A DNA stretch of 64,000 nucleotides. Source: an uncultured Lachnoclostridium sp. (GTDB lineage: Bacteria > Bacillota > Clostridia > Lachnospirales > Lachnospiraceae). This document shows positions 8,241-16,162 of the stretch, one piece after another (position 1 is the first letter of the stretch; each line of letters starts with the position of its first letter). Position numbers and translations under genes: made by a program. The stretch lies in assembly GCA_944376715.1 (NCBI GenBank), contig CALWDO010000002.1, positions 62,001 to 126,000 of the forward strand, given 5' to 3'. The notes beneath the pieces were generated by a model. It was given only the letters and a program-made list of their open reading frames with translations, was not told the DNA's origin and ran no database searches.

Positions 8241-8942
8241 CTATCTGAATTCCACTGTCGCATAAGGGGCGCCCTTCGCATCCCCGAGAAGGATCACATA
8301 TCCGTCTTCAATCCTTCCCAGGCGGGGATAAATCATATCGCCCAGTAAAGCTGATTTCTTATATTCCGCACGCATCTGGCGGATCTGGAAGCCTTCCGGG
8401 AGGTAGTCCCCCGCAAGCCATACATACTGTCCATTATTCACATGATGATTCACATCCAGATGATATTCATGGATCAGAAATGTATCCTTCTCCTCCATGT
8501 CTTCGGGCAACGATATCTTCCCCTCGTCATCCCCCATATCCAGCCTGGGCTCCGTCAGATACGTCCGCGTCATAAGCTCGTCCAGCTTTGCGGGGCGCAT
8601 CCGCTTCGTATCCATATATACCCAGAAAGAATCCGCGCATGCTGCCACGCTGCCGTCTTCTCCTACCAGCCGGAAATTCCTCTGTCCTGTCATCTTTCCG
8701 AATTCGTACGGCCAGGTCTCCACTGTGACACGTTCTCCGAATTCAGGATACCGATACACCTGAATCTTCCAGGAATTCAGGACCCACATCCGGTTCATAT
8801 CCTCCAGCTTTGTCATACCGACGCCCAGATCCTCCGACTGAAACGTAGCACAATCCTGAAAATAATTCAGGATTGCATTTAAAGTGGTCTTTCTGTTCTG
8901 ATCGACTTCTGTAAATCGTATTCGACTGACATATTGATACAT
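8241..8942 (-). CDS. Acyl-ACP thioesterase (double hotdog)
   Basis: 233 residues from the ATG at 8942 (GAGG 9 nt upstream); a GTG seven codons earlier has no ribosome site. Residues 2-130 form the first hotdog (RIRFTEVDQNRKTTLNAILN, YFQDCATFQSEDLG). The second starts near residue 150 and holds the diagnostic YHLDVNHHVNNGQYVWLA, whose Asp/Asn/His are the catalytic signature of FatA/FatB-like thioesterases. The enzyme releases free fatty acids from acyl-ACP; in gut Clostridia such genes set chain length or supply free fatty acids, which is inference here. It is the first gene of a two-gene unit with the CvfB-like gene. Confidence 0.88.
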   Translation of the reverse strand: MYQYVSRIRFTEVDQNRKTTLNAILNYFQDCATFQSEDLGVGMTKLEDMNRMWVLNSWKIQVYRYPEFGERVTVETWPYEFGKMTGQRNFRLVGEDGSVAACADSFWVYMDTKRMRPAKLDELMTRTYLTEPRLDMGDDEGKISLPEDMEEKDTFLIHEYHLDVNHHVNNGQYVWLAGDYLPEGFQIRQMRAEYKKSALLGDMIYPRLGRIEDGYVILLGDAKGAPYATVEFR

Positions 8943-9030
8943 TACGCCATCCTCTTTCCGCACTTGCTTTGTCAGTCTTCATTATAACGGCATTTGTGGA
9001 AAAACGCCACAAGAAGTTTTACATACAATA

Positions 9031-9471
9031 GGAAAGAGCCATTCGATACTTTATCTTCTCGAATGGCTCTTTACCTGTCAATCTGGAGTTTCACCTTTTT
9101 GATCTCCTTTCAAGATATTTTTCGGATTCCAGTATCCCTTGTTCTTTGCAATCGTCACATTTAAGACTTTTTCTGAACTTCCGCCTTTCATCCTGACAGG
9201 TCTTCATTTCTGTCGGCAGTTTCAACCTTTCCTTCTTCCGCTTCGGCAAAAACAGATTTTAAAGTTCTTCTACAAAACCACTCATTTCATAAAATACTTT
9301 ACTGATTCTTCTTGTCTTCCATATCCGAAGTTCTGATCTTACCGCCATCATCCATGTTATTCCATCTTAGATGATTGCTTTCATCCTGAAATCCATCCGG
9401 TGAATTTTGATTACCTTCCCATTGGACCTTCCTCCGTCATCCAGAGATTGGTGAATCTCTTTTGATTTTGT
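9031..9471 (-). ncRNA. Candidate structured non-coding RNA, copy A (about 440 nt)
   Basis: A minus-strand transcription unit with a consensus promoter and a 14-bp terminal hairpin and no plausible ORF in the sense direction. The RNA would begin near 9471, carry a 5' hairpin AGAGATT-CACC-AATCTCT (9460-9443), a purine-rich body, and a conserved 3' block (about 9140-9073) ending in GGTGAAACTCCAGATTGACA just before the terminal hairpin. Its ends match those of a second unit 0.6 kb upstream, while the middles differ in length and sequence. Conserved islands between the two include AAATCTGTTTTTGCCGAA (about 9258-9241). Size and arrangement recall large ornate bacterial RNAs (ROOL, GOLLD, OLE), but I cannot assign a family by eye. 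Confidence 0.72.
9033..9072 (-). terminator. Terminal hairpin of ncRNA copy A
   Basis: Perfect 14-bp inverted repeat AAAGAGCCATTCGA/TCGAATGGCTCTTT (9033-9046 and 9059-9072) with a 12-nt loop and UUU at the 3' side. The U-tract is short, so it may be a structural 3' end of the RNA as well as a terminator. Confidence 0.75.
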
Positions 9472-9477
9472 GATTTT

Positions 9478-9506
9478 ATATTACAATATCTTCTCTGTTT
9501 TGTCAA
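9478..9506 (-). promoter_or_regulatory. Sigma-A promoter of ncRNA copy A
   Basis: Minus strand TTGACA (9506-9501), a 17-nt spacer and TAATAT (9483-9478). This is one of the best promoter matches in the window. The predicted start is near 9471. Confidence 0.85.
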
Positions 9507-9597
9507 TAGTTTTCTGAAATTTTTTCTAAAATTTTTTTATTATTTTTCTTCTTTCCATAAATTCTACTTTTATCTGTCGTATCCATGTCGCATACAC

Positions 9598-10119
9598 AGG
9601 GAAAGAGCCATTCGATACTTTATCTTCTCGAATGGCCCTTTACCTGTCAATCTGGAGTTTCACCTTTGAAATCCCCTTTCAAGATATTATTTGGATTCCA
9701 GTCCCCTTGCGCTCCGTAATCATCACACTTTTTCTCTTCTCATGACTTTCTCATATCTGATCTTTTTATCTCGGATCTTTTTTATCATCATCTCAGGTTC
9801 TTCTCTCCGATGCATCTGCCATCGTCAAATTTCTTCTCAGATAATATTCAATCCTCGATATTTTCTCACGTATGATTTTTTCATTTACGAGATCTTCTTT
9901 TTCCCTCTGTGTTCGGCAAAAACAGATTCAAAAACATCAAATACTTTTCTGATTCTTTCCGCCTTCCACTTCCGGGGACATCCGATGCATTCCTCTTTCT
10001 TCACGTGCTTCCATGTCGTCTGATTCTTACATCCTGAAATCCTTCTGGTGGATTCTGATTACCTTCCCATTGGACCTTCCTCCATCATCTAGAGATTGGT
10101 GAATCTCTTTTGATTTTGT
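9598..10119 (-). ncRNA. Candidate structured non-coding RNA, copy B (about 520 nt)
   Basis: The upstream paralogue of the 9.0-9.5 kb unit, in the same orientation. The promoter, the 5' hairpin AGAGATT-CACC-AATCTCT (10108-10091), the next 60 nt, the island AAATCTGTTTTTGCCGAA (near 9928-9912) and the last 100 nt are all close to copy A, whereas about 250 nt in the middle diverge and are longer. In the terminal stem a single base change (GAGCC arm versus GGGCC) turns a G-C-type position into a G-U pair on the minus-strand RNA but would be an A-C mismatch on the plus strand. This supports minus-strand transcription of a structured RNA. No minus-strand ORF of meaningful length exists here. Confidence 0.72.
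9602..9641 (-). terminator. Terminal hairpin of ncRNA copy B
   Basis: AAAGGGCCATTCGA (9641-9628 on the minus strand) pairs with TCGAATGGCTCTTT (9615-9602), including one G-U wobble relative to copy A. The loop sequence is the same as in copy A. Confidence 0.75.
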
Positions 10120-10125
10120 GATTTT

Positions 10126-10154
10126 ATATTACAACATCTTCTCTGTTTTATCAA
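10126..10154 (-). promoter_or_regulatory. Sigma-A promoter of ncRNA copy B
   Basis: Minus strand TTGATA (10154-10149), a 17-nt spacer and TAATAT (10131-10126). It is identical to the copy A promoter except for one base in the -35 and two or fewer in the spacer. The predicted start is near 10119. Confidence 0.83.
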
Positions 10155-10285
10155 TAGTTTTCTGAAAATATTTTTATAAAAATATTATTATTTTTCTTTT
10201 TTTATTTTAATATTATTTTTTCTGTTATATCATCCTGGACAGATACGCCCCGGACTGCCGTCCGGGACGCAATATACAGGAAAGA

Positions 10286-11554
10286 TCAATACTTCCCGTA
10301 TTTATCCAGCGTTTCAAACATCGCTTCCAGGTTCTCCGGTTTGCAGTTCTCCAGGCTTCCGTTCAGATCAAACAGATATCCGCCGCCGGGAGCGCAGACG
10401 TCCAGCAGACGTTTGGTCTCCTCCACAACAGTCTCCTTCTTCCCGAACTCCAGTTCTGTAACAGACAGGTTTCCGCAGATGCAGGCTGTGCCGCCCAGAA
10501 TCCGTTTTGCTTCTTTCATATCCACCGTCTCAAAATGATACAGCACTTTGCCCTTCGGTACATCTGCCAACTGCTCTAATCTGGTATTGTAGGGCCCTTC
10601 TGTATAGATATAGGGCGTAACATCCATCTCGATCAGCGCCATCATGATCTTTTTCAGAGGTTTCCAATAAAACCGTTCAAACTGAGCCGCGCTCATAAAT
10701 CCGTCCATAGCCTTGTGCAGCGGGAAGAACACGCGCCTTACCGGCAAATTCGCGTTCCGGAAATACTGCAGGGCCCGAATCTGCTGATCCGCGAACATCC
10801 AGCACGCCTGTTCCACATATTCCTGGGTTTCTTCATCCAGCAGATCTTCAAAGATTCCCATGGTCCCCCGGAAATAATCGCCCAGAATATCATACGGCGC
10901 CTCACAGCGTCCGGTCATCATGGGAGGGAATCCCATGGCTGCAATCTTTGCCTGATATTGCGCAGTCATCTCCGCCGCCTTGGCGTCTTCCTCTCCGATC
11001 TGTCCCAGCAGGCGGAAGGTTTCCTGGGCCTGAGGAGTATAGAGCGGCTTCAGCAGGCTGGTGCTCAGGACGATGGCCGGATCCAGACGTATATCGGACG
11101 TACCGGTGAGATTCTTATATGCCCGCGGAATATACTTGCGGATCATGAAACCGGTAAAATCGCCCAGCATTTCCGGATATTCTTCCGGAGACATGAACTC
11201 CCGCTCGATCACCTGATGAGAACTGTAAGGAGAGACCATCGTACCGGGACGTCCCGGCCAGTCGATCATCTGAGACCCTGCCAGCTCATTGGCACGCCCG
11301 CTGGTGAATCCCGAAAACATACTCACATCCATCTGCGGATGATCCTTGTAAAACTGTACGGCAGCATCCCCCGCTTTTTCATAATCATAATAGAGGTCCG
11401 CATAGCAGGAGCCATAGGCTCTCTGTGCGTAGGACGCGATAAATGGAACCACCGGAACCCGGTCCGGTTCCTTCAGCGCAATCGCAGTCTCCACACGCTG
11501 AATTCTCTGATTATACGCCTCCTGTTCCGGCGTCAAAACTGTCTGTTCACCCAT
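10286..11554 (-). CDS. URO-D-fold methyltransferase-like protein 1
   Basis: 422 residues with GGAGGG 7 nt before the ATG. The sequence belongs to the uroporphyrinogen decarboxylase superfamily (RVETAIALKEPDRVPVVPFI at the N-terminus; YIYTEGPYNTRLEQLADVP and GTACICGNLS in the C-terminal barrel). Superfamily members outside haem synthesis, such as MtaA, CmuA and MtgA, move methyl groups between corrinoid proteins and coenzyme M or folate. No haem genes are nearby, and the gene faces a PucR-type regulator, so a catabolic methyltransferase is likelier than HemE. No corrinoid protein is encoded here, so the partner and substrate are unknown. It is one of two such genes in the region, each divergent from a PucR regulator. 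Confidence 0.8.
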   Translation of the reverse strand: MGEQTVLTPEQEAYNQRIQRVETAIALKEPDRVPVVPFIASYAQRAYGSCYADLYYDYEKAGDAAVQFYKDHPQMDVSMFSGFTSGRANELAGSQMIDWPGRPGTMVSPYSSHQVIEREFMSPEEYPEMLGDFTGFMIRKYIPRAYKNLTGTSDIRLDPAIVLSTSLLKPLYTPQAQETFRLLGQIGEEDAKAAEMTAQYQAKIAAMGFPPMMTGRCEAPYDILGDYFRGTMGIFEDLLDEETQEYVEQACWMFADQQIRALQYFRNANLPVRRVFFPLHKAMDGFMSAAQFERFYWKPLKKIMMALIEMDVTPYIYTEGPYNTRLEQLADVPKGKVLYHFETVDMKEAKRILGGTACICGNLSVTELEFGKKETVVEETKRLLDVCAPGGGYLFDLNGSLENCKPENLEAMFETLDKYGKY

Positions 11555-11629
11555 ATATATTCCCTCCTTAAAATATTCTTGATAATTGAATTATATGGCA
11601 TGACAGGAGCTTTTCCCAGACGCCGCCTG

Positions 11630-11665
11630 TTGATTTTTGCGGGAGGACACGCTACAATTTGTAGC
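11630..11665 (+). promoter_or_regulatory. PucR1 promoter with a perfect palindrome over the -10
   Basis: TTGATT (11630-11635), a 17-nt spacer and TACAAT (11653-11658). The -10 lies inside the palindrome GCTACAATTTGTAGC (11651-11665), 7-bp arms around one base. A regulator bound here would block transcription of the PucR-type gene, probably itself; it sits in the 125-nt divergent gap with the URO-D-like gene. Confidence 0.6.
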
Positions 11666-11679
11666 AGGAGGATATATCT

Positions 11680-13221
11680 ATGAAAATGACATTTGCAGTG
11701 CTTCTTTATCTGCTGCAGCGGCAGAACCACTATCCGGATATGGTCATAGAAACAGATACTGGCGAACACAGAAACCGGGAAGTGCAAAGGCTGCGCTTTC
11801 TTAAAAATAATTCCGAAGAACAGGTATGGGCAGATATCCCCGGCGGGCAGGAAACTCTTTATCTGAAAGACAGCGATACAAAAGACTCTGTATTTATGTT
11901 TTTTTCGGATAAATCCGGGATGCCGGAAGCGCATCCATGCTGCCAGACAAAAGGAGCCGCAGGCAGCCAACAGATCTTCGAATATCTGTCAGAGCAATGG
12001 CAGGATCTGGACGCATGGGAAAACCGGCTGGCACAAAGCATCCTGCTGCATGCTCCTTTTCAGGAAATATTGATGCACGGAAAAACATACATCCGGCAGG
12101 AGTACACCCTCATTGACCGGGATATGAACGTCATGTTTTCTACTCCCGAATATCATCCGGAATTGGGAAAAGATGGGATCAGGCGCCTCTCTGCCGAGCT
12201 GACCCATTCCCTGTTGATGCGCAAAGACTTCCATGAAGCCGCGTTAAAAACAGAAGGATTTTATTTTTACAGCTATTACACAGAGTCTTCTCTCTATTGC
12301 CGGAACATTTTTCTCTTCGGCCAATACTATGCGCGTCTGATCTGCAGGCTGGACAATGGGGAAGAAACTGTCTCCCGGGGCGAAGCATACATCATCGAGC
12401 TATTTGCCCGGTATATAGAACTTTATTTTCAAAACAACCTGCAGACTCCGGACCGTCATCAGAACGATCTTCTTCATCAGCTCTGCAGATCTCTGTACGC
12501 AGGCGAAAATCCGGATATCACCATGCTCCAGACTGCCCTGTCCCCTTACCATTGGAAGCTGAACCACCAATACCAGACTGTGATTCTGAAAGCATATCAG
12601 CAGGAGGAATGGCAGACCCAGATGGAAATCACGCTTCCCTTTTTAGTACGGGAACTGGAACGGCAATGGCCGGATTCCTGCGCTGTCTCTCTGGGAAATA
12701 AAGTTCTATGGGTGATAAATCTTTCACTCACAAAACAGGCTTCCTTTCTCTCCTGTTTTTCCGTGTTCATTCGGGAGAATGTGTGCCGTGCAGGGATCAG
12801 CGAAGTATTTTCCGATATTTCATTTATTCACGGCGCGGCTCTGGAAGCGGAGGCAGCTCTGCGCCTGGGATCCCGCTCCGATGATACCTTCTGGTACTAT
12901 CAGTTTGAGGACTACCGGCTGCGCTACTGTCTGGAGGCCATGACGAAAGAGCTGCCCTCGGAGCAGCTGCTTCATCCGGCAGTACGGCTTCTCCGGGACC
13001 GGGACACACAAAAAGGAACCGAACTGGTCCCTACTCTGAGGGCATATTTGAACTGCGGCATGAATATGACCCACGCCGCAGTTCAGCTGTACATTCACCG
13101 CACCACTTTCTGCCGCCGGATGGAGCAGATATCCCATCTGACAGGAATTACAGAATTTACTTCGGATCTCACGCTGGATCTCCTGATTTCGCTGAAGCTG
13201 CTGGAGGAAGAGGGAAATTGA
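11680..13221 (+). CDS. PucR/CdaR-type transcriptional regulator 1
   Basis: 513 residues, ATG at 11680 with AGGAGG 7 nt upstream. The C-terminal 70 residues form the PucR-type helix-turn-helix (LVPTLRAYLNCGMNMTHAAV, LYIHRTTFCRRMEQISHLTG). The N-terminal 430 residues hold a long sensory region without a recognisable named domain and no membrane segment. PucR/CdaR proteins usually activate catabolic genes in response to the substrate. The divergent URO-D-like gene is the obvious target. It shares overall layout and opening residues (LLYLLQ versus LYMLQ) with the second regulator at 16163, so the two modules look related by duplication. Confidence 0.85.
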   Translation: MKMTFAVLLYLLQRQNHYPDMVIETDTGEHRNREVQRLRFLKNNSEEQVWADIPGGQETLYLKDSDTKDSVFMFFSDKSGMPEAHPCCQTKGAAGSQQIFEYLSEQWQDLDAWENRLAQSILLHAPFQEILMHGKTYIRQEYTLIDRDMNVMFSTPEYHPELGKDGIRRLSAELTHSLLMRKDFHEAALKTEGFYFYSYYTESSLYCRNIFLFGQYYARLICRLDNGEETVSRGEAYIIELFARYIELYFQNNLQTPDRHQNDLLHQLCRSLYAGENPDITMLQTALSPYHWKLNHQYQTVILKAYQQEEWQTQMEITLPFLVRELERQWPDSCAVSLGNKVLWVINLSLTKQASFLSCFSVFIRENVCRAGISEVFSDISFIHGAALEAEAALRLGSRSDDTFWYYQFEDYRLRYCLEAMTKELPSEQLLHPAVRLLRDRDTQKGTELVPTLRAYLNCGMNMTHAAVQLYIHRTTFCRRMEQISHLTGITEFTSDLTLDLLISLKLLEEEGN

Positions 13222-13263
13222 GCAGCGGGATGATTGTGCGCCGGGCACTCACAGCAGGTATTC

Positions 13264-13482
13264 TTACACGCCCGTACGAATCCGGAACTCATCAATACTC
13301 TTTACCCGCGCCGATAACTTCTGCCATTCTCTCAGGACCTCCGGTTTATGTTCCTTTTCCAGATTCTGCTTTAAGTCCTCCGGTACATCCCCGTGTTCAG
13401 CAAGAAAATCACAGATAGACTCTCTCTTACGTTCTTCAGCAGCTTCTTCCGCTGCCTCTTTTCTCTCATATTCTTTATTTCT
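13264..13482 (-). pseudogene. Remnant of an Rpn/PD-(D/E)XK nuclease family transposase
   Basis: About 70 codons, ending at a TAA at 13264-13266, with no start codon: reading upstream, the frame meets the stop codon of the transporter gene. It encodes a Glu/Ala/Arg-rich helix (KEYERKEAAEEAAEERKRES) followed by ICDFLAEHGDVPEDL and LREWQKLSARVKSIDEF. This is the characteristic C-terminus of Rpn (YhgA-like) recombination-promoting nuclease/putative transposase proteins. The catalytic N-terminal domain is missing, so it is non-functional. Its position between the two URO-D/PucR modules marks a past rearrangement. Confidence 0.72.
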
Positions 13483-14829
13483 TTACCCAAGTATCAGACA
13501 GCCTGCAATGATAGCGACAATTGCCCCTGACCATACAGCGACCACTCCATTTTTAATGAGCTTACCGGCTGGCACTCTTTTATTCAAGACCAGAACCATA
13601 GGGTTAACCGGACTGCAGACACAACCGGCACCGCAGGCCAGTATGACGAGAAAGCAAATTAATGGTGCATTTAATCCTGTTGCAGAAGCCACCGTTGCGG
13701 CAATTGGTTCTGCTATGCTGAGGGCACCAATAAAGGAACCAACAACTACATTGATCACTCCTGCAAAAATACAGATCAGCAGGATCAATAAAACTGGTGG
13801 GATATTCAAACCTGTTAATACACCGGCTATGATCTGCATGCCTCCGATACTGTTTAAACATGTTGCAAACATCATTGCCAATAAAACAACAATGCCCAGA
13901 CTTTTTAAAACATCACCGAACGAATCGAAAAACTTCTGAATGATTTTGACCAGAGAGGTCAGCTCTCTGGAAGAAACCAACACAAAAATCAATGTTATCA
14001 ACAATGACAGGAGACAGGCTGTATTGATATCAATCGTTATTGTACTTATAAGGAACGGGCTGAAAATCAGCATAAAAACCAGCGGCAACAACGGCAGGAT
14101 CGCATATAGAACTGGCACTGTATACTCTGCCTGATCCGCCTGAACCTGATCAACTACGAAAGCCTCTTTTCGGTCATTGATTCTGGCTGTTATCTGATAT
14201 ACGATGATCATCACTGCAAAGAATATGACAAAAATCAACAGCCGAACACCGACAAACCATTCCGTCATATTAACTTCAATACTCATTAATTGTGATGCAG
14301 CTAAGGCTATCGGGTTTGCGGGCCCCCAGCAGAGCGCATTTGCAATCAGGATGGCCATACAAGATGCAACAGGTGTACAGCCACAACTGATCATAACCGG
14401 ATAAAATGTGGCCATAACCAGAAGGACAGCGGCAGGGCCTGATGTAATGCATGTTCTTAAAAACCCTGTGATCAACATGACGATTACGATGATCGCATAA
14501 GGGTTTTTGACTTTTTTCATTGGGATCCGTATCAATTGTGCCAGTTTATTGGTCGCATCCAAAACATTCATGACCTCTACATAAGCAGAAACTATGATGA
14601 TAGAAAGAACTGTACCACCTATATTAGATGAAAAATAGTTGCCGATATAACTGATACAGTCCAAAAAGGAATTGCCTGTTGTACTGTCACCCAAAACACT
14701 GCCCTTTATAACCGTGAGGAAAAGCAGTATAAGAAAAGTTTCTCCCAGAAGGAGGGCTTTCAGGTCAACCTTCTTTCTGATTCCGACGATCAAAAGAGCA
14801 AAGATAAGAAGAGTTACCACAAGTTCCAT
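13483..14829 (-). CDS. DcuC-like C4-dicarboxylate/organic anion transporter
   Basis: 448 residues, almost entirely hydrophobic, with about 11-12 predicted membrane helices. The two halves each carry a re-entrant-type Gly/Ser/Asn-Pro segment: TCITSGPAAVLLVM and CWGPANPIALAASQ in the first, GAGCVCSPVNPMVLVLNKRV in the second. These features and length fit the ion-transporter superfamily, with DcuC as the closest match I recognise. Anaerobic members exchange or export C4-dicarboxylates. It follows the URO-D-like gene by 19 nt, so the two form an operon and the transported anion may be the substrate or product of the methyltransferase pathway. Substrate assignment is uncertain. Confidence 0.7.
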   Translation of the reverse strand: MELVVTLLIFALLIVGIRKKVDLKALLLGETFLILLFLTVIKGSVLGDSTTGNSFLDCISYIGNYFSSNIGGTVLSIIIVSAYVEVMNVLDATNKLAQLIRIPMKKVKNPYAIIVIVMLITGFLRTCITSGPAAVLLVMATFYPVMISCGCTPVASCMAILIANALCWGPANPIALAASQLMSIEVNMTEWFVGVRLLIFVIFFAVMIIVYQITARINDRKEAFVVDQVQADQAEYTVPVLYAILPLLPLVFMLIFSPFLISTITIDINTACLLSLLITLIFVLVSSRELTSLVKIIQKFFDSFGDVLKSLGIVVLLAMMFATCLNSIGGMQIIAGVLTGLNIPPVLLILLICIFAGVINVVVGSFIGALSIAEPIAATVASATGLNAPLICFLVILACGAGCVCSPVNPMVLVLNKRVPAGKLIKNGVVAVWSGAIVAIIAGCLILG

Positions 14830-14848
14830 TTTCTACCCTCTCCAGTGT

Positions 14849-15961
14849 TTATTTTTTGTAAAAATCATCCCTGGCCTGAGCCATCATCTGTACATTCTCC
14901 AGTTTTGCATTATAAGGAACATCACAGCCGGAGCAGACAATATATCCGGTCGGCCCCATAGTCTTCAACAGATTAGTGACGTAATCATAAACCTCCTCTT
15001 TTTTAGAAAAGGCAAGCATCTCAGCCGGGACATCTCCCATAATGCACATCTTATCCCCAACTGTTTCTTTAGCCAGTTTCATGTCGGTTTTCCCATCCAA
15101 CGCCATAATACATTTTCCAGCCGGAAACTCACGGAATTTCTCAAGGCCGCGATCCCAGGAGGAATCCAGATGCATGATAGGAAGAACATTGTAATTCAGG
15201 CACAGATCTACTAGCTCACGGAAATATGGCCATGCAAAACGGTCAAACATGGCAGGAGAAAGAATTCCTGGTGTCCCTCTCCAGCCGCCAACCCAGACAC
15301 CGAATGGTTTATTTTCGGACTCAAATTGTTTTGTATATTTATCCATGTTGCTCTTATGGATAATCTTGAAAACTTCTTCAATCTTATCAGGCTGCTCCAA
15401 TAAATCATCAACCAGGAATTTTGCAAGGGAACGGCCACCACAAAGCATTTCAAACGGGCTGAAGATATTTCCTTCTTTGATACAAGGGATCTCGGCCTCC
15501 CGGAATCTCTTCTTTGCTATCGGGGCATATTCCGTCATCTTGACCGTTTCTTTCGCAGGATTGCCCAGGCGGTTGACCATAAAATCGTTGTACCATTCGT
15601 CCCAGCCATTTTCCAGAATTTTGTCGTAGTCTTCATCTGTAATCAGTTCCTTCTCCAGTACCTGCCAGAGTTCATTATCCGGCAGATCACGGCCCGGCAC
15701 GCGGATTTCAGACAGCCACATGCCAGGAAGCACATAAGGAGTAGACAGACGCAGCTGGACTCCGTCTATATTGCCGGATTTCTTAAATCCTTCTATATTA
15801 CAGGTACAGTTTAATTCCATATCATTGATATAATCGGAAAGTTTCACTTCGCAGGCAGCAGCATTAAACGCGGCGTTTCCTGATACAACAGGCGCCATAT
15901 CTACCGGCTCCAAAGCAACAGCCGCCATAATCCGATCTAATTTCTTATCATATGAACTCAT
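14849..15961 (-). CDS. URO-D-fold methyltransferase-like protein 2
   Basis: 370 residues of the URO-D superfamily: KLDRIMAAVALEPVDMAPVV at the N-terminus, then LDSSWDRGLEKFREFPAGKC and GYIVCSGCDVPYNAKLENV near the C-terminus. The last stretch has the Cys/Gly-rich motif that in methyltransferase members (MtaA-like) holds the zinc-binding Cys. It is distinct in sequence from the first copy at 10286 (many differences, 52 residues shorter), so it is an older paralogue or independent acquisition. It is cotranscribed with the DcuC-like transporter and divergent from the second PucR-type regulator. A corrinoid-linked methyl transfer role is inference; no corrinoid protein is in the window. Confidence 0.78.
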   Translation of the reverse strand: MSSYDKKLDRIMAAVALEPVDMAPVVSGNAAFNAAACEVKLSDYINDMELNCTCNIEGFKKSGNIDGVQLRLSTPYVLPGMWLSEIRVPGRDLPDNELWQVLEKELITDEDYDKILENGWDEWYNDFMVNRLGNPAKETVKMTEYAPIAKKRFREAEIPCIKEGNIFSPFEMLCGGRSLAKFLVDDLLEQPDKIEEVFKIIHKSNMDKYTKQFESENKPFGVWVGGWRGTPGILSPAMFDRFAWPYFRELVDLCLNYNVLPIMHLDSSWDRGLEKFREFPAGKCIMALDGKTDMKLAKETVGDKMCIMGDVPAEMLAFSKKEEVYDYVTNLLKTMGPTGYIVCSGCDVPYNAKLENVQMMAQARDDFYKK

Positions 15962-16110
15962 AAAACACTACTCCTTTTCTACATTGTTTTTGACTGATTC
16001 CGCGCGCTTTCAATCTTTTGAATTAATTATAACAATCTGAAAAAGATCATGCACTGCCGACTTCTAACAACTCAGATTTCTGTCATTTGTGCTTTTTGCA
16101 CAGGTCATAA

Positions 16111-16139
16111 TTGACAGCCAAAAAAATGCTCTATATACT
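16111..16139 (+). promoter_or_regulatory. Promoter of PucR-type regulator 2
   Basis: TTGACA (16111-16116), a 17-nt spacer and TATACT (16134-16139), 24 nt before the start codon. It lies in the 200-nt divergent gap with the URO-D-like gene; on the minus strand TATAAT in the same gap (near 16028) is a likely -10 for that gene. Confidence 0.8.
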
Positions 16140-16162
16140 TAAACACAAAGGAGAGGATGAGA

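Noticed and set aside
9139..10023. Plus-strand frames across the 9.1-10.0 kb region
   Set aside because: They have Phe/Ser/Leu-rich content typical of the complement of purine-rich RNA, no ribosome sites, and the two copies do not share a frame. The region is better explained as minus-strand RNAs.
10286..11554. Haem biosynthesis HemE
   Set aside because: No other haem genes are present, the gene is longer than HemE and is paired with a PucR regulator, as is its paralogue at 14849-15961.
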